64,000 bases of DNA from Candidatus Avedoeria danica (GCA_016703025.1 JADJCV010000004.1:1367501-1431500); one strand, 5' to 3'; shown: positions 1 through 9,950, counted from the stretch's first letter. Numbers and translations: made by a program. Notes: a model not told the origin generated them from the letters alone.

Positions 1-60
1 GTGTCAAGCCCTGGAGCCTTAAAGATTTTGGCGTCGGGATTCCGGCGGTGGCGGCCGACG

Positions 61-66
61 TATAAT
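61..66 (+). promoter_or_regulatory. Candidate -10 box (TATAAT) upstream of the MalT-like regulator
   Basis: A perfect TATAAT hexamer sits about 60 bases before the preferred TTG start of the regulator at 127. No convincing -35 box is seen at normal spacing: TTCCGG at 41-46 is too close and TTGGCG at 28-33 is too far. Its position inside the upstream open extension argues that bases 1-126 are leader, not coding sequence. Confidence 0.35.
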
Positions 67-126
67 CGCAACCGATCCGACACGGGACGGCCATTCGGCC
101 CGCCGCCCGGACTGGGGGGCTGCGCT

Positions 127-2883
127 TTGCTCGATCGATTCCTGTCGACCAAGCTCTACTTGCCGCGTCCTCGCCATGGCCTGGTCGCCCGACCGCGCTT
201 GGCGGCGCGCCTGGACGAGACGCCGCCCGGCGGCGTTGCGGTCCTGTCGGCGCCGGCCGGATCTGGCAAGACCGTGCTGGGCATCCAATGGCTGAACGCG
301 TTGCGGGCCTCGACCGAGCCGTCGACGGTGGCATGGATCGCGCTGGACGGCGCCGACAACGATGCAGCGCGGTTCTGGGCCGGTGTCGTGGCCGCCCTCC
401 ACGCCGCGGCTCCGTCCCTGGCGCCGGGTGCTGAAGCGCTCGTGCGCAGCCGGGACCGCGTGGAGCAGGATGCCCTGCTCACCGCGCTGATCAACGGTCT
501 GGCTGCGCATCCCACCGCGATCGTGGTCGCCCTTGACCACCTGAACGCCATCGATGACCCGGTGCTGCTCGACTCGCTCGGCTACCTCCTCGAGCATCTG
601 CCCGAGAACGTGCGAGCCATCCTCACGACGCGCGTCGAGCCGCCGCTCCCAACGACGCGGTGGCTGGTCGAAGGGCGGCTGTGCGCGCTGACCGAGGCCG
701 ACCTGCGTTTCAACGAAGAAGAGGCGCACGCTCTCCTCGCCGAAGTCACCGGACTCGGCGTCGATGCGGACCAGGTCGCTCGATTGACGGAACGGACAGA
801 AGGTTGGGTCGGCGGTCTCGTGCTCGCTGCCCGCGCGGCCCGAGATCGCGGCGTCGAGACCATCCTCTCGTCCTTCGACGGCAGCCATCGCTACGTCGGC
901 GACTATCTGGCCACCGAAGTGCTGAACGTGCAGCCGAATGAAGTGCGCGCCTTCCTGCTCCGGACATCCGTGCTCGATCGGCTCTGCGGTTCGCTGTGTG
1001 ACGCCGTCGTCGGCGCCGTTGAGGGCACGGCGCAGACGATGATCGAACACCTCGATGCCGAGAACGTCTTCGTCGTTCCGCTCGACGACCACCGCCAGTG
1101 GTATCGCTACCACCGCCTGTTCGCCGACGCGCTGCGCGTCCGGTTGACGAGCGAGCACACCCCGCTCGAGGTGTCCGAGCTTCATCAGCGCGCCGCGGCT
1201 TGGTACGGCGCGAACGGGTACATCGTTCGCGCCGTCCGGCACAGCCTCGAGGCCGGGGACGAGGACGACGCGGCGGCGTTGATCCTTCTGGCTGCTGACG
1301 ATGCCTGGACGCAGGGTCGCGCGGCAACGCTGAGCGGCTGGATCGGGGGACTTCCGGCGGGCGCCACGGACCGCCATCCCCGCCTCGGGGTGTACGCGGC
1401 GCTCTCGTCCGTCCTGCTCGGCCAGTCGCTCGAGACGGTCGATCCGCTCCTCGACCAACTCATGGACGCGCTCGCCGACGACGCTCCGCCGTGGCGGGGC
1501 CGCCTTGCCGTTGTCCGCGCCACGGCCGCCGGCGTGCGCGGTCAAAGCGCCGCGGCCGCCGCCGAGGCGCGATCCGCGATGCAGCTGCTCGATGCCGACG
1601 ACCTCCCGTGGCGCGGACTGGCAACGATCGATCTCGGCTTGGCCGAGCTCGCGCACGGCCACGAGGCCGCGGCCGCCGCCGCCTTCGCGGAGGCGCGCGC
1701 GATCAGCATCCGAGCGGCCAACGGCTACGCAACCTTGGCCGCGTCCGTGAACCTCGCCCGCGCCCACCACGCGGACGGCGCGTTGCATGCCGCGGCCGCC
1801 GCGTACCGCGAGGCGCTGGCTTGCGCCGAAGAGCACAACCTCCAACAGCTGCCGCTGACCGGCCTGGCGCACATCGGCCTTGGCGACGTGCTCCGCGAGT
1901 GGGACCAGCGGGATGAGGCTGCCCAGCGCATCACGGACGGGCTGGTGCTGGCGGAGGGCCGCCACGTCCACGTTCGGACGGCCGTCTCCGGTCACCTGGC
2001 GCGGGCTCGGCTCGCCGTCGCCACAGGCCGGTGGGCGGACGTCGCATCCGACTTCGATGCCGCCGAGGCGCTGTCGCTGCGCCACGACCGCCCCGAGTAC
2101 TTGGCCGAAGTTGAGTACGCCCGGGCCATCGCCGGCCTGCAGGCGGGCGATCCGGGGCCGGCCCTTCGCTGGGCCGGCGAGGGCGGCCCGGCCTCCGATG
2201 GAACGATCAGCGAGGGCGCGCCGGAGGCAGTGAGCGGCGGGCTGCTGCTGCGCGCCCAGCTCGCCCTCTTCCTCAGCGATCTCGACACGGCGGCCCACAT
2301 GCTGGAGACGCTGTCCACGCAGCTGGCAGGGTCGAGCGGCCGTACGGCGCTGCGCGTCGGCCGCTCTTTCGCCGCCGCCCGATTGGCGCTGGCCCACGGC
2401 CATCGGACGGGGGCCGCCCTGTCGATGCGCACGGCACTCCAGCACGCGCTGCCGGAGCACTACGTTCGGTTGTTCCTTGACGAAGGCGACCGGGCGGTCG
2501 AGGCGCTCGAACTCGCCCGGTCGACCGCCGACGGCATCGATCCGCTGGACGAAGCGCTGGCGGGTTACGTGGCCGAGCTCCTCGCGGCTGCGTCGCATGA
2601 GACCGCCCTTCGCGCCGTGGCGGAGCGCGGCGACGGCGACAGCGGCCTGCGTTCGGTTGACGGTGCGAAGCAGGCAAACGCACGACTCCTCGAACCGCTC
2701 AGCCCGCGCGAGCTTGAAGTGCTGGCCGCCGTTGCGGCCGGCGAAACGAACCACGAGATCGCCGAACGCCTGACGATCGCGCTGTCAACCGTCAAGACGC
2801 ACGTGAACAACATCTATGGCAAGCTCGGCGCGCGCAACCGCACCCAGGCCGTCGCCGTCGCACGCGAGCTCGGGCTGCTGTGA
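127..2883 (+). CDS. LuxR-family transcriptional regulator, MalT-like (ATPase, repeats, HTH)
   Basis: A large signal-transduction ATPase of the MalT/LAL type. The preferred TTG start gives MLDRFLSTKLYLPRPR, the usual opening of this family, with a run of six G at 114-119 as a possible ribosome site; the frame stays open to base 1, so a longer start is possible. Counting from 127, a Walker A motif APAGSGKT lies at about residues 42-49, followed by an AAA/NB-ARC region. An Ala-rich helical repeat region of the TPR/MalT type fills the middle. The last 60 residues are a LuxR helix-turn-helix (LSPRELEVL, STVKTHVNNIYGKL). Family members bind ATP and an inducer and activate transcription; the inducer cannot be told here. 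It stands alone, with no obvious partner gene next to it. Confidence 0.9.
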   Translation: MLDRFLSTKLYLPRPRHGLVARPRLAARLDETPPGGVAVLSAPAGSGKTVLGIQWLNALRASTEPSTVAWIALDGADNDAARFWAGVVAALHAAAPSLAPGAEALVRSRDRVEQDALLTALINGLAAHPTAIVVALDHLNAIDDPVLLDSLGYLLEHLPENVRAILTTRVEPPLPTTRWLVEGRLCALTEADLRFNEEEAHALLAEVTGLGVDADQVARLTERTEGWVGGLVLAARAARDRGVETILSSFDGSHRYVGDYLATEVLNVQPNEVRAFLLRTSVLDRLCGSLCDAVVGAVEGTAQTMIEHLDAENVFVVPLDDHRQWYRYHRLFADALRVRLTSEHTPLEVSELHQRAAAWYGANGYIVRAVRHSLEAGDEDDAAALILLAADDAWTQGRAATLSGWIGGLPAGATDRHPRLGVYAALSSVLLGQSLETVDPLLDQLMDALADDAPPWRGRLAVVRATAAGVRGQSAAAAAEARSAMQLLDADDLPWRGLATIDLGLAELAHGHEAAAAAAFAEARAISIRAANGYATLAASVNLARAHHADGALHAAAAAYREALACAEEHNLQQLPLTGLAHIGLGDVLREWDQRDEAAQRITDGLVLAEGRHVHVRTAVSGHLARARLAVATGRWADVASDFDAAEALSLRHDRPEYLAEVEYARAIAGLQAGDPGPALRWAGEGGPASDGTISEGAPEAVSGGLLLRAQLALFLSDLDTAAHMLETLSTQLAGSSGRTALRVGRSFAAARLALAHGHRTGAALSMRTALQHALPEHYVRLFLDEGDRAVEALELARSTADGIDPLDEALAGYVAELLAAASHETALRAVAERGDGDSGLRSVDGAKQANARLLEPLSPRELEVLAAVAAGETNHEIAERLTIALSTVKTHVNNIYGKLGARNRTQAVAVARELGLL

Positions 2884-2947
2884 CGCGCGTTCGCTCCCGT
2901 CGAACCCCACGCCCTGCCTGTCCGGTTGCGTGGACGGCGAAGCGCCG

Positions 2948-3026
2948 CTAGTACCCCGCCACTGCAGAATCTTTGGCCTTCGTACTCTGCCAGGCACCCT
3001 AGGCATGGCCAGTGGCGGGGTACTAG
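2948..3026. repeat. Long perfect inverted repeat, 17-bp arms around 45 bp
   Basis: The arms are 2948-2964 (CTAGTACCCCGCCACTG) and 3010-3026, an exact reverse complement. The 45-base interior is not obviously coding. It lies 65 bases after the regulator stop. No T-run follows the right arm, so it looks more like a small palindromic (MITE- or REP-like) element than a rho-independent terminator. No second copy is visible in this window. Confidence 0.7.
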
Positions 3027-3155
3027 GTGCCCGCCGAACCGGCAAAGGTCAACCTTTCGGCCGATGCAGTCGAGCGACGCGGCACGTATTCTGTAGCCGT
3101 ACGTCGGGCATTGGCATCGACGTGCTCGTCCGCATTGGCCATTTGGAGGTCCACC

Positions 3156-3329
3156 ATGTTTTTCCATTCCGATATCCGTGCCCAGCAGGCCCGTTTCGAC
3201 GACCTGCGCCGTGAAGCGATCGGCCAGCTTCGCATCCGCCAGCGCCAGGGCGACCGAGTGGCGGACGAGCGTCAGCGCAGCCGATCGCTCCTGAGCCGCC
3301 TCGATCGGCTGAGCCGACCGTGGCGCTAG
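3156..3329 (+). CDS. Small basic helical protein, 57 residues, unrecognised
   Basis: The ATG at 3156 has an excellent Shine-Dalgarno sequence, GGAGGT at 3145-3150, five bases before it. The product begins MFFHSDIRAQQARFDDL and is very rich in Arg, Asp and Gln (RIRQRQGDRVADERQR), consistent with one or two amphipathic helices and no membrane segment. It is followed at once by two hairpins, so it is probably a single-gene transcript. It is not recognised. The strong ribosome site and isolated position favour a real gene; nucleic-acid binding would be a guess from charge alone. Confidence 0.6.
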   Translation: MFFHSDIRAQQARFDDLRREAIGQLRIRQRQGDRVADERQRSRSLLSRLDRLSRPWR

Positions 3330-3331
3330 TC

Positions 3332-3399
3332 GCCGCCTCACAGGCGGCCACGCGCCCCAACCAACGCCCCGGCCGGGCAGTCGCCCCGCCGGGGCGTTG
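3332..3399 (+). terminator. Two hairpins after the small gene; second is terminator-like
   Basis: The first hairpin (3332-3348) has a 7-bp stem, GCCGCCT/AGGCGGC, with a CAC loop. The second (arms 3362-3373 and 3388-3399) has a 12-bp perfect stem, CAACGCCCCGGC, with a 14-base loop. No U-tract follows, so intrinsic termination is plausible but not certain. Confidence 0.5.
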
Positions 3400-3646
3400 C
3401 GCGTTAACGGCCAAGGCGGCGTCCTGACCCACCTTCCCGGCATCCCCCGTCGATCCACCTTTCGGACGATGTCCCTCCACCCCCACAATCCGTATCCTGA
3501 CCGTGCAACCGATCAGACACCTCCATACCCCGTGCGGGCGGGGCGGCGCAAGCCGCCCCGTTCGTGCGTCTGGTGACCGGCACGCAACCCCGACGGCCCG
3601 CGACGAGTCATAATGACCGCCGGTTGTCACGGGAAGGGCGCGCGCC
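3400..3646. other. Non-coding stretch with a GNRA-loop hairpin
   Basis: No supported gene is seen between the small protein and the next start. A 9-bp hairpin at 3539-3560 (CGGGGCGGC, loop GCAA, GCCGCCCCG) has a GNRA tetraloop typical of stable RNA structures. A CATAAT hexamer at 3609-3614 could be a -10 box for the gene at 3647, but no -35 box is visible at proper spacing. Confidence 0.4.
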
Positions 3647-5518
3647 ATGTCCCTCGTCAAACGCGATCCGCCACGCCGTTGCCGAGCACTGCGACGACGG
3701 CGAACGGCCCAGACCCCGCCCACGGGGGCGCCCGGGGGGCCCCCCGGGGGGGGGGGGGGGGGGGGGGGGCGGCGGGGTACGAGGCTGTCGATCCTGCTGG
3801 CCGGGCTGCTCGTGACCGCGACGCTTGCCTCCCTCGACGCGCAGCCACCGGACGCGGCGGAACGAGCGCGCTCAGTCGCCGACTCGAGGTCGACGGTCTA
3901 CCTGCCGCGCCTTGAACGCGATGTCGGCTCGTGGCCGGATCAGGCGCTGGCCGATCGCATTTGGGGCGCCCTCGAAGCGTTCGAGCGCCGCCATCCGCTC
4001 GAAACGCTCGTCCCGAGCGTCGACGTCACGCCGTCCATCGCCGCCGCGATGGTGAACGTCGACGCCGCGTGCGCCGACTTTCCGGACATCCCGGACGTGT
4101 TCGGACCGGGCGCGCACCGCAGCGCCTGCCACGTCTGGGTGCCCGACGCGTTCGGCTTGTACCATGCCGCACGCGCGCTCCGCCTCGTGCAGGCGGGGCG
4201 GCCAATGACGGACACCGACGTCATGCGTCATCACGACTGGGCCCAGGCCTACCTGGCGGAGTCCGTTCGCGTGATGCAGCTGTTCGTCTTCGTGCGCTGC
4301 GATCCGCCGAACCCGTTCGGCTCGGACGACCCGCCTCGTTGCTTCGGCTACCGCGACACGCGTGCCGCCGTCTGGCAGAACACGCAGCGAGCGATGGAGC
4401 TCGGCGTGCTCGCGGATGCGGTCGCCCAGACCGGCGGCATCCACCCGGACATCGGCGCGCCCTTGGACGATGTTCTCGTCAGCACCGCCCGCGCCTGGCG
4501 CGCCGCCTTCTGGTCGGCGCAGCGGATGCCGAACGCGCGGCTCGACTTCGTCACCCGGCGCGCCGTCGAGGCACCGGCGCGCTCGCTCGGCGACGAGGAC
4601 GTCGCCGCGGCCGTCTCGCACACGTTCCGCTGGGACGCCGACAAGCGGAACTCGCCGGCCGAGGAGATGGCCTGGATGGGCGCGGGCGTCGTCGTCGCAA
4701 TGGCCGTCGCGGGCGATCGGATCGCGGCCGACGAGAAGGACGTCCTCACGGCCGCCGGTCGCCATTATGTTGATTACGCATTGTCCTACAACCGCCCCGA
4801 CCCGGTGTTCGGCGTGCCCGTGCGCACCGTCGGGGCGGAGACGGACGGCGGACCCTACGGCCAGAACCGCTACTGGATCGAGAACCACCAGGATGATGCG
4901 CCCTCGCTGCCCTACCTCGGCTTCACGTGGGCATCCATCGGCATCGCCCAGCTGACGAGTGACCTGCCGCAGGGCGCGGTCTGGCCGAGCTTCGCGCCCC
5001 GCGATGCTTGGCCCGTGCTGGCCGCATCCGCCGAGGCCACACTGATCATGCCCGACGGCCAAAGCCTGGCCGATCTCCGGCCCGGCAACGGCGTCGGCTT
5101 CGATGTCGCCCGCTACCCACTCTGGACGATGCCGTGCGGCGAACACCGCGCGGGCGCGCTGTACATCGACGTCGGACCGAGTCGACCCGCCGGCAGCGCA
5201 CGGTTCGTTTCCGAGATCGGCCACCCGGCCGGCCTTTCGATCGTCCTGGCAGGTGTGCCCCTGATCCGCACGGCCCTCGCCGCCGGCGACCTCTCGACGG
5301 CCGCCCGCTGGCAACGCCGCGTCGATGCCGTTCTCGCCGAGTACACCGCCAACCCGCCCGGCTTCGACGGCGTGCCGTGCAAGGTGGCGCCCTGGGTCTC
5401 GACGACGCCGGCGTACCATTGGGCCTACATGATCAATGCCTACCTCTACCCATGGCTGGTGGCCAGCGGCCACAGGATCGGAGAGAGGGACGACGCGGTG
5501 CCGACGTCCGGTGACTGA
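3647..5518 (+). CDS. Secreted protein of unknown function with poly-Gly tract
   Basis: About 623 residues. The N-terminus is Arg-rich, then comes a run of eight Gly encoded by 24 consecutive G bases, then a hydrophobic signal/anchor segment (LSILLAGLLVTATLA). Just after it lies VYLPRLER, resembling the short segments in the other surface proteins of this window. The mature part is rich in Trp, His and Asp and contains paired Cys (CDPPNPF, PPRCFGY). No domain was recognised. A helical toroid fold such as those of polysaccharide-processing enzymes is only a thought. The start is uncertain because the tract could be mis-assembled or could slip. It overlaps the next gene by 8 bases, suggesting translational coupling. 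Confidence 0.65.
   Translation: MSLVKRDPPRRCRALRRRRTAQTPPTGAPGGPPGGGGGGGGRRGTRLSILLAGLLVTATLASLDAQPPDAAERARSVADSRSTVYLPRLERDVGSWPDQALADRIWGALEAFERRHPLETLVPSVDVTPSIAAAMVNVDAACADFPDIPDVFGPGAHRSACHVWVPDAFGLYHAARALRLVQAGRPMTDTDVMRHHDWAQAYLAESVRVMQLFVFVRCDPPNPFGSDDPPRCFGYRDTRAAVWQNTQRAMELGVLADAVAQTGGIHPDIGAPLDDVLVSTARAWRAAFWSAQRMPNARLDFVTRRAVEAPARSLGDEDVAAAVSHTFRWDADKRNSPAEEMAWMGAGVVVAMAVAGDRIAADEKDVLTAAGRHYVDYALSYNRPDPVFGVPVRTVGAETDGGPYGQNRYWIENHQDDAPSLPYLGFTWASIGIAQLTSDLPQGAVWPSFAPRDAWPVLAASAEATLIMPDGQSLADLRPGNGVGFDVARYPLWTMPCGEHRAGALYIDVGPSRPAGSARFVSEIGHPAGLSIVLAGVPLIRTALAAGDLSTAARWQRRVDAVLAEYTANPPGFDGVPCKVAPWVSTTPAYHWAYMINAYLYPWLVASGHRIGERDDAVPTSGD
3731..3769 (+). repeat. GC palindrome running into a 24-G homopolymer
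   Basis: An 18-bp perfect palindrome (CCCGGGGGGCCCCCCGGG, 3731-3748) runs straight into a tract of 24 G (3746-3769). The tract encodes Gly codons in frame near the start of the gene at 3647, just before its hydrophobic segment. Such tracts are classic slippage sites, and also classic sequencing and assembly artefacts. Confidence 0.9.
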
Positions 5519-6152
5519 CCACGCGGCCGTGGTCGCACGCCTGCGCCACCGCTTGGCGGCTGGCGACCTGCCCGGAGAGGCTGCGTTCAGCGCCCTCACC
5601 GTCCCCGGCCGCGCGGGCCGCACGGTGGACGAGGCGCGCGCAGGGGGTGCGCGCGAGGGTGCGGTGCTCGTGCTGATCTACCCCAACCCCAAAGCGCCGC
5701 ACGTCGTGCTGACGGAGCGGCCCGCATCGCTGCGCGACCATGCCGGCCAGGTATCGCTGCCCGGCGGCCGAATCGAGCCCGGCGAAGAAGCGCAAGCGGC
5801 AGCACTGCGTGAAGCTGCCGAGGAGATCGGGATCGCCGATGCCGTCGACATCCTCGGCCCCCTTTCCCCGCTCTGGATCCCGCCGACGAACTTCCTCGTG
5901 TTTCCGATCGTCGCCGCGGCGCCCGCCCGCCCGACGTTCCGCCCGTCGCCCGACGAGGTGGCAGCGCTCATCGAGACCCCGCTCCACGCCCTCGCCGACC
6001 CGCACGCCCGGGGCACAGCCGTCCGCACCGGTCTCGACGGACAGCCGCGCCGCGTGCCGGCGTTCCACGTCGACGGCCGCGCGGTCTGGGGCGCGACGGC
6101 GATGATCCTCGCCGAGCTCCTCGCGGTGCTAGAGGAGCGTGGTGCGCCATGA
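5511..6152 (+). CDS. NUDIX hydrolase, probable CoA pyrophosphatase (NudL/UPF0035 type)
   Basis: Start chosen at GTG 5511, overlapping the upstream stop by 8 bases. The product of 213 residues carries a full Nudix box at about residues 85-107 (GGRIEPGEE...REAAEEIG) with the metal-binding Glu residues. Directly before it is the NudL/UPF0035 signature LTERPASLRDHAGQVSLPGG, which separates CoA diphosphatases from other Nudix enzymes. Such enzymes split CoA to 4-phosphopantetheine and 3',5'-ADP. Its stop overlaps the start of the next gene (ATGA), so the two are probably co-transcribed and coupled. Confidence 0.88.
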   Translation: MTDHAAVVARLRHRLAAGDLPGEAAFSALTVPGRAGRTVDEARAGGAREGAVLVLIYPNPKAPHVVLTERPASLRDHAGQVSLPGGRIEPGEEAQAAALREAAEEIGIADAVDILGPLSPLWIPPTNFLVFPIVAAAPARPTFRPSPDEVAALIETPLHALADPHARGTAVRTGLDGQPRRVPAFHVDGRAVWGATAMILAELLAVLEERGAP

Positions 6153-6781
6153 CCGAAGCCACGCTGCTGCGGCTGTTCGTGGCCGTCCCGATCCACGACT
6201 CCGCCCGCGCCGCGATCGCGCGCCACCTCGATGCCGCGCTCGGCGGACCGCTGCCAGGCCGCGTCGTTCCAGCGCCGAACTGGCACATCACGCTGCGCTT
6301 CCTCGGGAGCGTCGCCGCCGATGCCGAGGCGCCGCTCGTCACGGCCCTCGACGGCGCGCCGTGGCCGGCCGCCTTCGAGATCGGGTTCGGCCGGCTGGGC
6401 GCCTTTCCGTCCGCGCACCGCGCCCGCACGCTGTGGCTGGACGTCGATCCGGGTGGCGACGCACTCGGGCGGCTGGCCGCCGTCGCCGAGGGCGCCGTGC
6501 GCGCGTGCGGGTTCCCCGCCGGCAGCCGGTTCACCGCGCATATGACGCTCGCTCGGCTCCGGCGGGGCGACGATGGCGACGTTCGGCGGCTGCTGGACCG
6601 CGTCCCCTCGACGGCCGTCCGGCAGACGGTGGCCGCCGTCGCGCTCATGGACAGCACGCTGTCCGCCGGTCCGCCGCGCTACACCGAGCGACACCGCATC
6701 GTGCTGCCGGTCACGCCGCCGACGTCGCCGCCCGACACCCGCCACCCGGCAGGCGTGGACAGGCCGTCACCCCGCCACTAG
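6149..6781 (+). CDS. thpR: RNA 2',3'-cyclic phosphodiesterase (2H family)
   Basis: A 210-residue protein of the LigT/ThpR 2H phosphoesterase family. Both catalytic HxT[LM] motifs are present: HITL at residues 46-49 and HMTL at 131-134. The N-terminal LRLFVAVPI is also typical. Family enzymes open 2',3'-cyclic phosphates on RNA and can show ligase activity in vitro. The ATG overlaps the stop of the CoA-pyrophosphatase gene by four bases. The stop codon is itself part of the predicted -10 box of the pfkA promoter. Confidence 0.9.
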   Translation: MTEATLLRLFVAVPIHDSARAAIARHLDAALGGPLPGRVVPAPNWHITLRFLGSVAADAEAPLVTALDGAPWPAAFEIGFGRLGAFPSAHRARTLWLDVDPGGDALGRLAAVAEGAVRACGFPAGSRFTAHMTLARLRRGDDGDVRRLLDRVPSTAVRQTVAAVALMDSTLSAGPPRYTERHRIVLPVTPPTSPPDTRHPAGVDRPSPRH

Positions 6782-6784
6782 AAT
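6756..6784 (+). promoter_or_regulatory. Sigma-70-type promoter for pfkA
   Basis: TGGACA (6756-6761) and TAGAAT (6779-6784) are separated by exactly 17 bases, each matching five of six consensus positions. The -10 box covers the thpR stop codon, and pfkA starts 43 bases later, so pfkA probably has its own promoter. Confidence 0.6.
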
Positions 6785-6826
6785 CGACCGGCTCCGGTTC
6801 GGACTCGGACAACAGGCGGAGGGACG

Positions 6827-7810
<984 letters not shown>

Positions 7811-7877
7811 GGCGACCGGCGGTTCGCTCCAAACAACCGCGACGGGCGCCGGAACCCGGACCGTCCGGACCCGATCG

Positions 7878-9950
7878 TCAGTGAATCGCTGGATCCGCGT
7901 ACCGCAGGCCGCGGGGCAGATAGATCCGGCTGACGTGGTCGGCGACGTGGACACGGAGCTGCAGGCACGCGCAGCCGGTGCGCGCGGCCAGGCCGCAGTC
8001 CTCCTGGTTGAACTTCAGAGCGCGCGGCAGGTCGGGGTCGTTCGTCGGGCAGACGCGGACTTCCTGCGGCGCGATGACGCTGCTCGACGACAGGCCGTTC
8101 GCCCAGCGGTCGAGGTTCTCGATGTTGATCACCAGTCCGCGCACCGAGGCCTCGCCGCGCCGTTGGCTGCGCGCCTCCTCCTCGAGCCACGTCGTCTCAG
8201 TGTAGATCGCCCAGGCGTCCACGTTGAGGTAGGGGTTGACGATATAGCGCTGGATCTCGGGCTCGCCCAAGGGCACGAACGAGTGGATCGCCCGACCGCC
8301 ATCCAGTCGGATCTTGCGCGGCATCTGCTCGACGGTTCGCTCGAAGTCCACCACGCCGCAGCCGTACGCGTCGTTCCGCAGCCAGTCGTCGTCGCCGACC
8401 TCGAACTCGCCGAGCGTTTCGTCGCGGTGCGCGCCGCGGCACAAGTGCTCCTTGACCTGCAACGGAGACAGCGTCGGGTTGATCGTCTTCATCACCGCCG
8501 CCACGCCGGCAATGTGGGCAGCGGCGAAGTCGTCGGGCGCGAAGAGGAGCCGGAAGGGCGCGATCATCTGATAGGGCTGCTCGATCTCATGTTCATCGTC
8601 CGTGCCGCCCGGGACGCGGTTGATCGTCGTGTAGAAGCCTTCGCCCGGCGCCGCGATGTCCACCCACGGCCCCGTGCTCATCGTGCGGCGGCGCGCATAC
8701 TTGTAGCCGTCCTCGTCGACGTGCGTGGCCGTCACGCCGATGACGTTGGAGCTGTTCGTGCGCGCCGGCCAGATGTCCGGATTCGCGCCTTTTGGGCACC
8801 CTTGGACCTGATCGACGCGCTCGACGAAGCCGCATTCACCGGCCGGCGCGATGACGGGAATGCCCTTCGTTCCGGCGAACGCGATCGCCTCCGACAGCCG
8901 CTTTACGCTCTCGTAGCGCACCTCGTCGGGGATGAGCTCGCCCAGCGGCAGGCCACCGATCAGGATGACCGTCGCCTCGTTCTTGGCCGCGTAGCAAACG
9001 CCTTCGGTGATGCTCTTGATCCAGAACGCGGCGCCCCATCGATCCGTGTCCGGGTCCTTGGCGGCGAAGGTCGCCTTGATCGGCATGATCCGCGCGCCCC
9101 ACGATACGCCGGCGATCCCCTCGCCGTTGTTCGTCTGCGCTGCCGCGATGCCGGCCATCTGCGTGCCGCGATTCAGGGAGCGCGCGACGGTTCGAGGTTC
9201 GAAGTAGAGCGGCTGCGGTTCGTTGTCGCCCTTCGTCGGCGCGTTCCAGTCGCGGCCGAAGTCCCAGCCCTGTACATCGTCGACGTATCCGTTCCCGTCG
9301 TCGTCCCGACCGTTGTCCGCGGTCTCGTCCGGGTTCCGCCAGATCTTGGCCCCGAGGTCCGGGTGGCCAAGGTCAACGCCGTCGCTGATCACCGCGATCG
9401 TCACGTCGTCGCGGCCGTAGCTGACCTGCCAAGCGTCGAACACGTGAAGCACCTGTCCGAGGCTGTCACTCTGGAAGTCGAAGTACTCGTCGTTGGGCTT
9501 CGTCGAGACGGATCCCTGCGCCACGTCGGCCGCGTCGAGATCCGATGCGCGCGCCGCCGCGCGGCGAGCCACGCGGTCAGCGTCGAGCGTCGCCCCGTCG
9601 CCCCGCGACAGTACTTCATCGGCCGCGACTTCATCGGCCGCGACTTCATCGCCCGCGACGCCATACACGCGCGGCGTACCTGCCGGCGGCTGCAACCGCG
9701 TCCGATCACCCGCCGCGAGCGGCGCGAAGCCAAGGGCTTCCTGCGGACGGAGCGAGCGCGGCTGGAGGGCAGCCAGCCACGCCGGCTCGCACGTGGTCGT
9801 CGCGAGCGCGCGCAGCGCATCCGCGGGCACGTGAGCGCCGGGCGACGCCTGGCCCGCAACGCCAGGCGGTGTGGTCAACAAGACGCCAAGGACCGCAGCA
9901 ATGGCCGCAGCGGGACGCAAGGGGCACGCGCGGCACGGAGGGAATCGCAT
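7878..9950 (-). CDS. Secreted subtilase-fold protein lacking all catalytic residues (pseudoprotease)
   Basis: 690 residues with a signal peptide (PLRPAAAIAAVLGVLLTTPPGVAGQA). Start ATG at 9950 with GGAGGT nine bases upstream. The S8 peptidase scaffold is clear, but every active-site position is changed. The Asp of the DTG motif is Ser189 (VISDGVDLGHPDL). The His of HGTxxAG is Arg261 (NRGTQMAG). The Ser of GTSxAxPHxAG is Asp474 (PDDFAAAHIAG). The oxyanion Asn of AAGN is Glu (APAGECG). Around them the fold hallmarks HPDLGAKIW, GVSWGARIMPIKA and the AAHIAGVAAVM helix remain, and the frame is intact over 2 kb. It is therefore probably a maintained non-enzymatic surface protein. A triple AADEV repeat lies near residues 99-113. 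Confidence 0.87.
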   Translation of the reverse strand: MRFPPCRACPLRPAAAIAAVLGVLLTTPPGVAGQASPGAHVPADALRALATTTCEPAWLAALQPRSLRPQEALGFAPLAAGDRTRLQPPAGTPRVYGVAGDEVAADEVAADEVLSRGDGATLDADRVARRAAARASDLDAADVAQGSVSTKPNDEYFDFQSDSLGQVLHVFDAWQVSYGRDDVTIAVISDGVDLGHPDLGAKIWRNPDETADNGRDDDGNGYVDDVQGWDFGRDWNAPTKGDNEPQPLYFEPRTVARSLNRGTQMAGIAAAQTNNGEGIAGVSWGARIMPIKATFAAKDPDTDRWGAAFWIKSITEGVCYAAKNEATVILIGGLPLGELIPDEVRYESVKRLSEAIAFAGTKGIPVIAPAGECGFVERVDQVQGCPKGANPDIWPARTNSSNVIGVTATHVDEDGYKYARRRTMSTGPWVDIAAPGEGFYTTINRVPGGTDDEHEIEQPYQMIAPFRLLFAPDDFAAAHIAGVAAVMKTINPTLSPLQVKEHLCRGAHRDETLGEFEVGDDDWLRNDAYGCGVVDFERTVEQMPRKIRLDGGRAIHSFVPLGEPEIQRYIVNPYLNVDAWAIYTETTWLEEEARSQRRGEASVRGLVINIENLDRWANGLSSSSVIAPQEVRVCPTNDPDLPRALKFNQEDCGLAARTGCACLQLRVHVADHVSRIYLPRGLRYADPAIH

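Noticed and set aside
1..126. Coding extension of the MalT-like regulator to base 1
   Set aside because: The extension is unlike the family, contains a perfect TATAAT box, and the family start sits at the TTG at 127.
9600..9660. The CATCGGCCGCGACTT repeats as a DNA regulatory array
   Set aside because: They lie in the coding sequence of the pseudosubtilase and encode a short AADEV amino-acid repeat.
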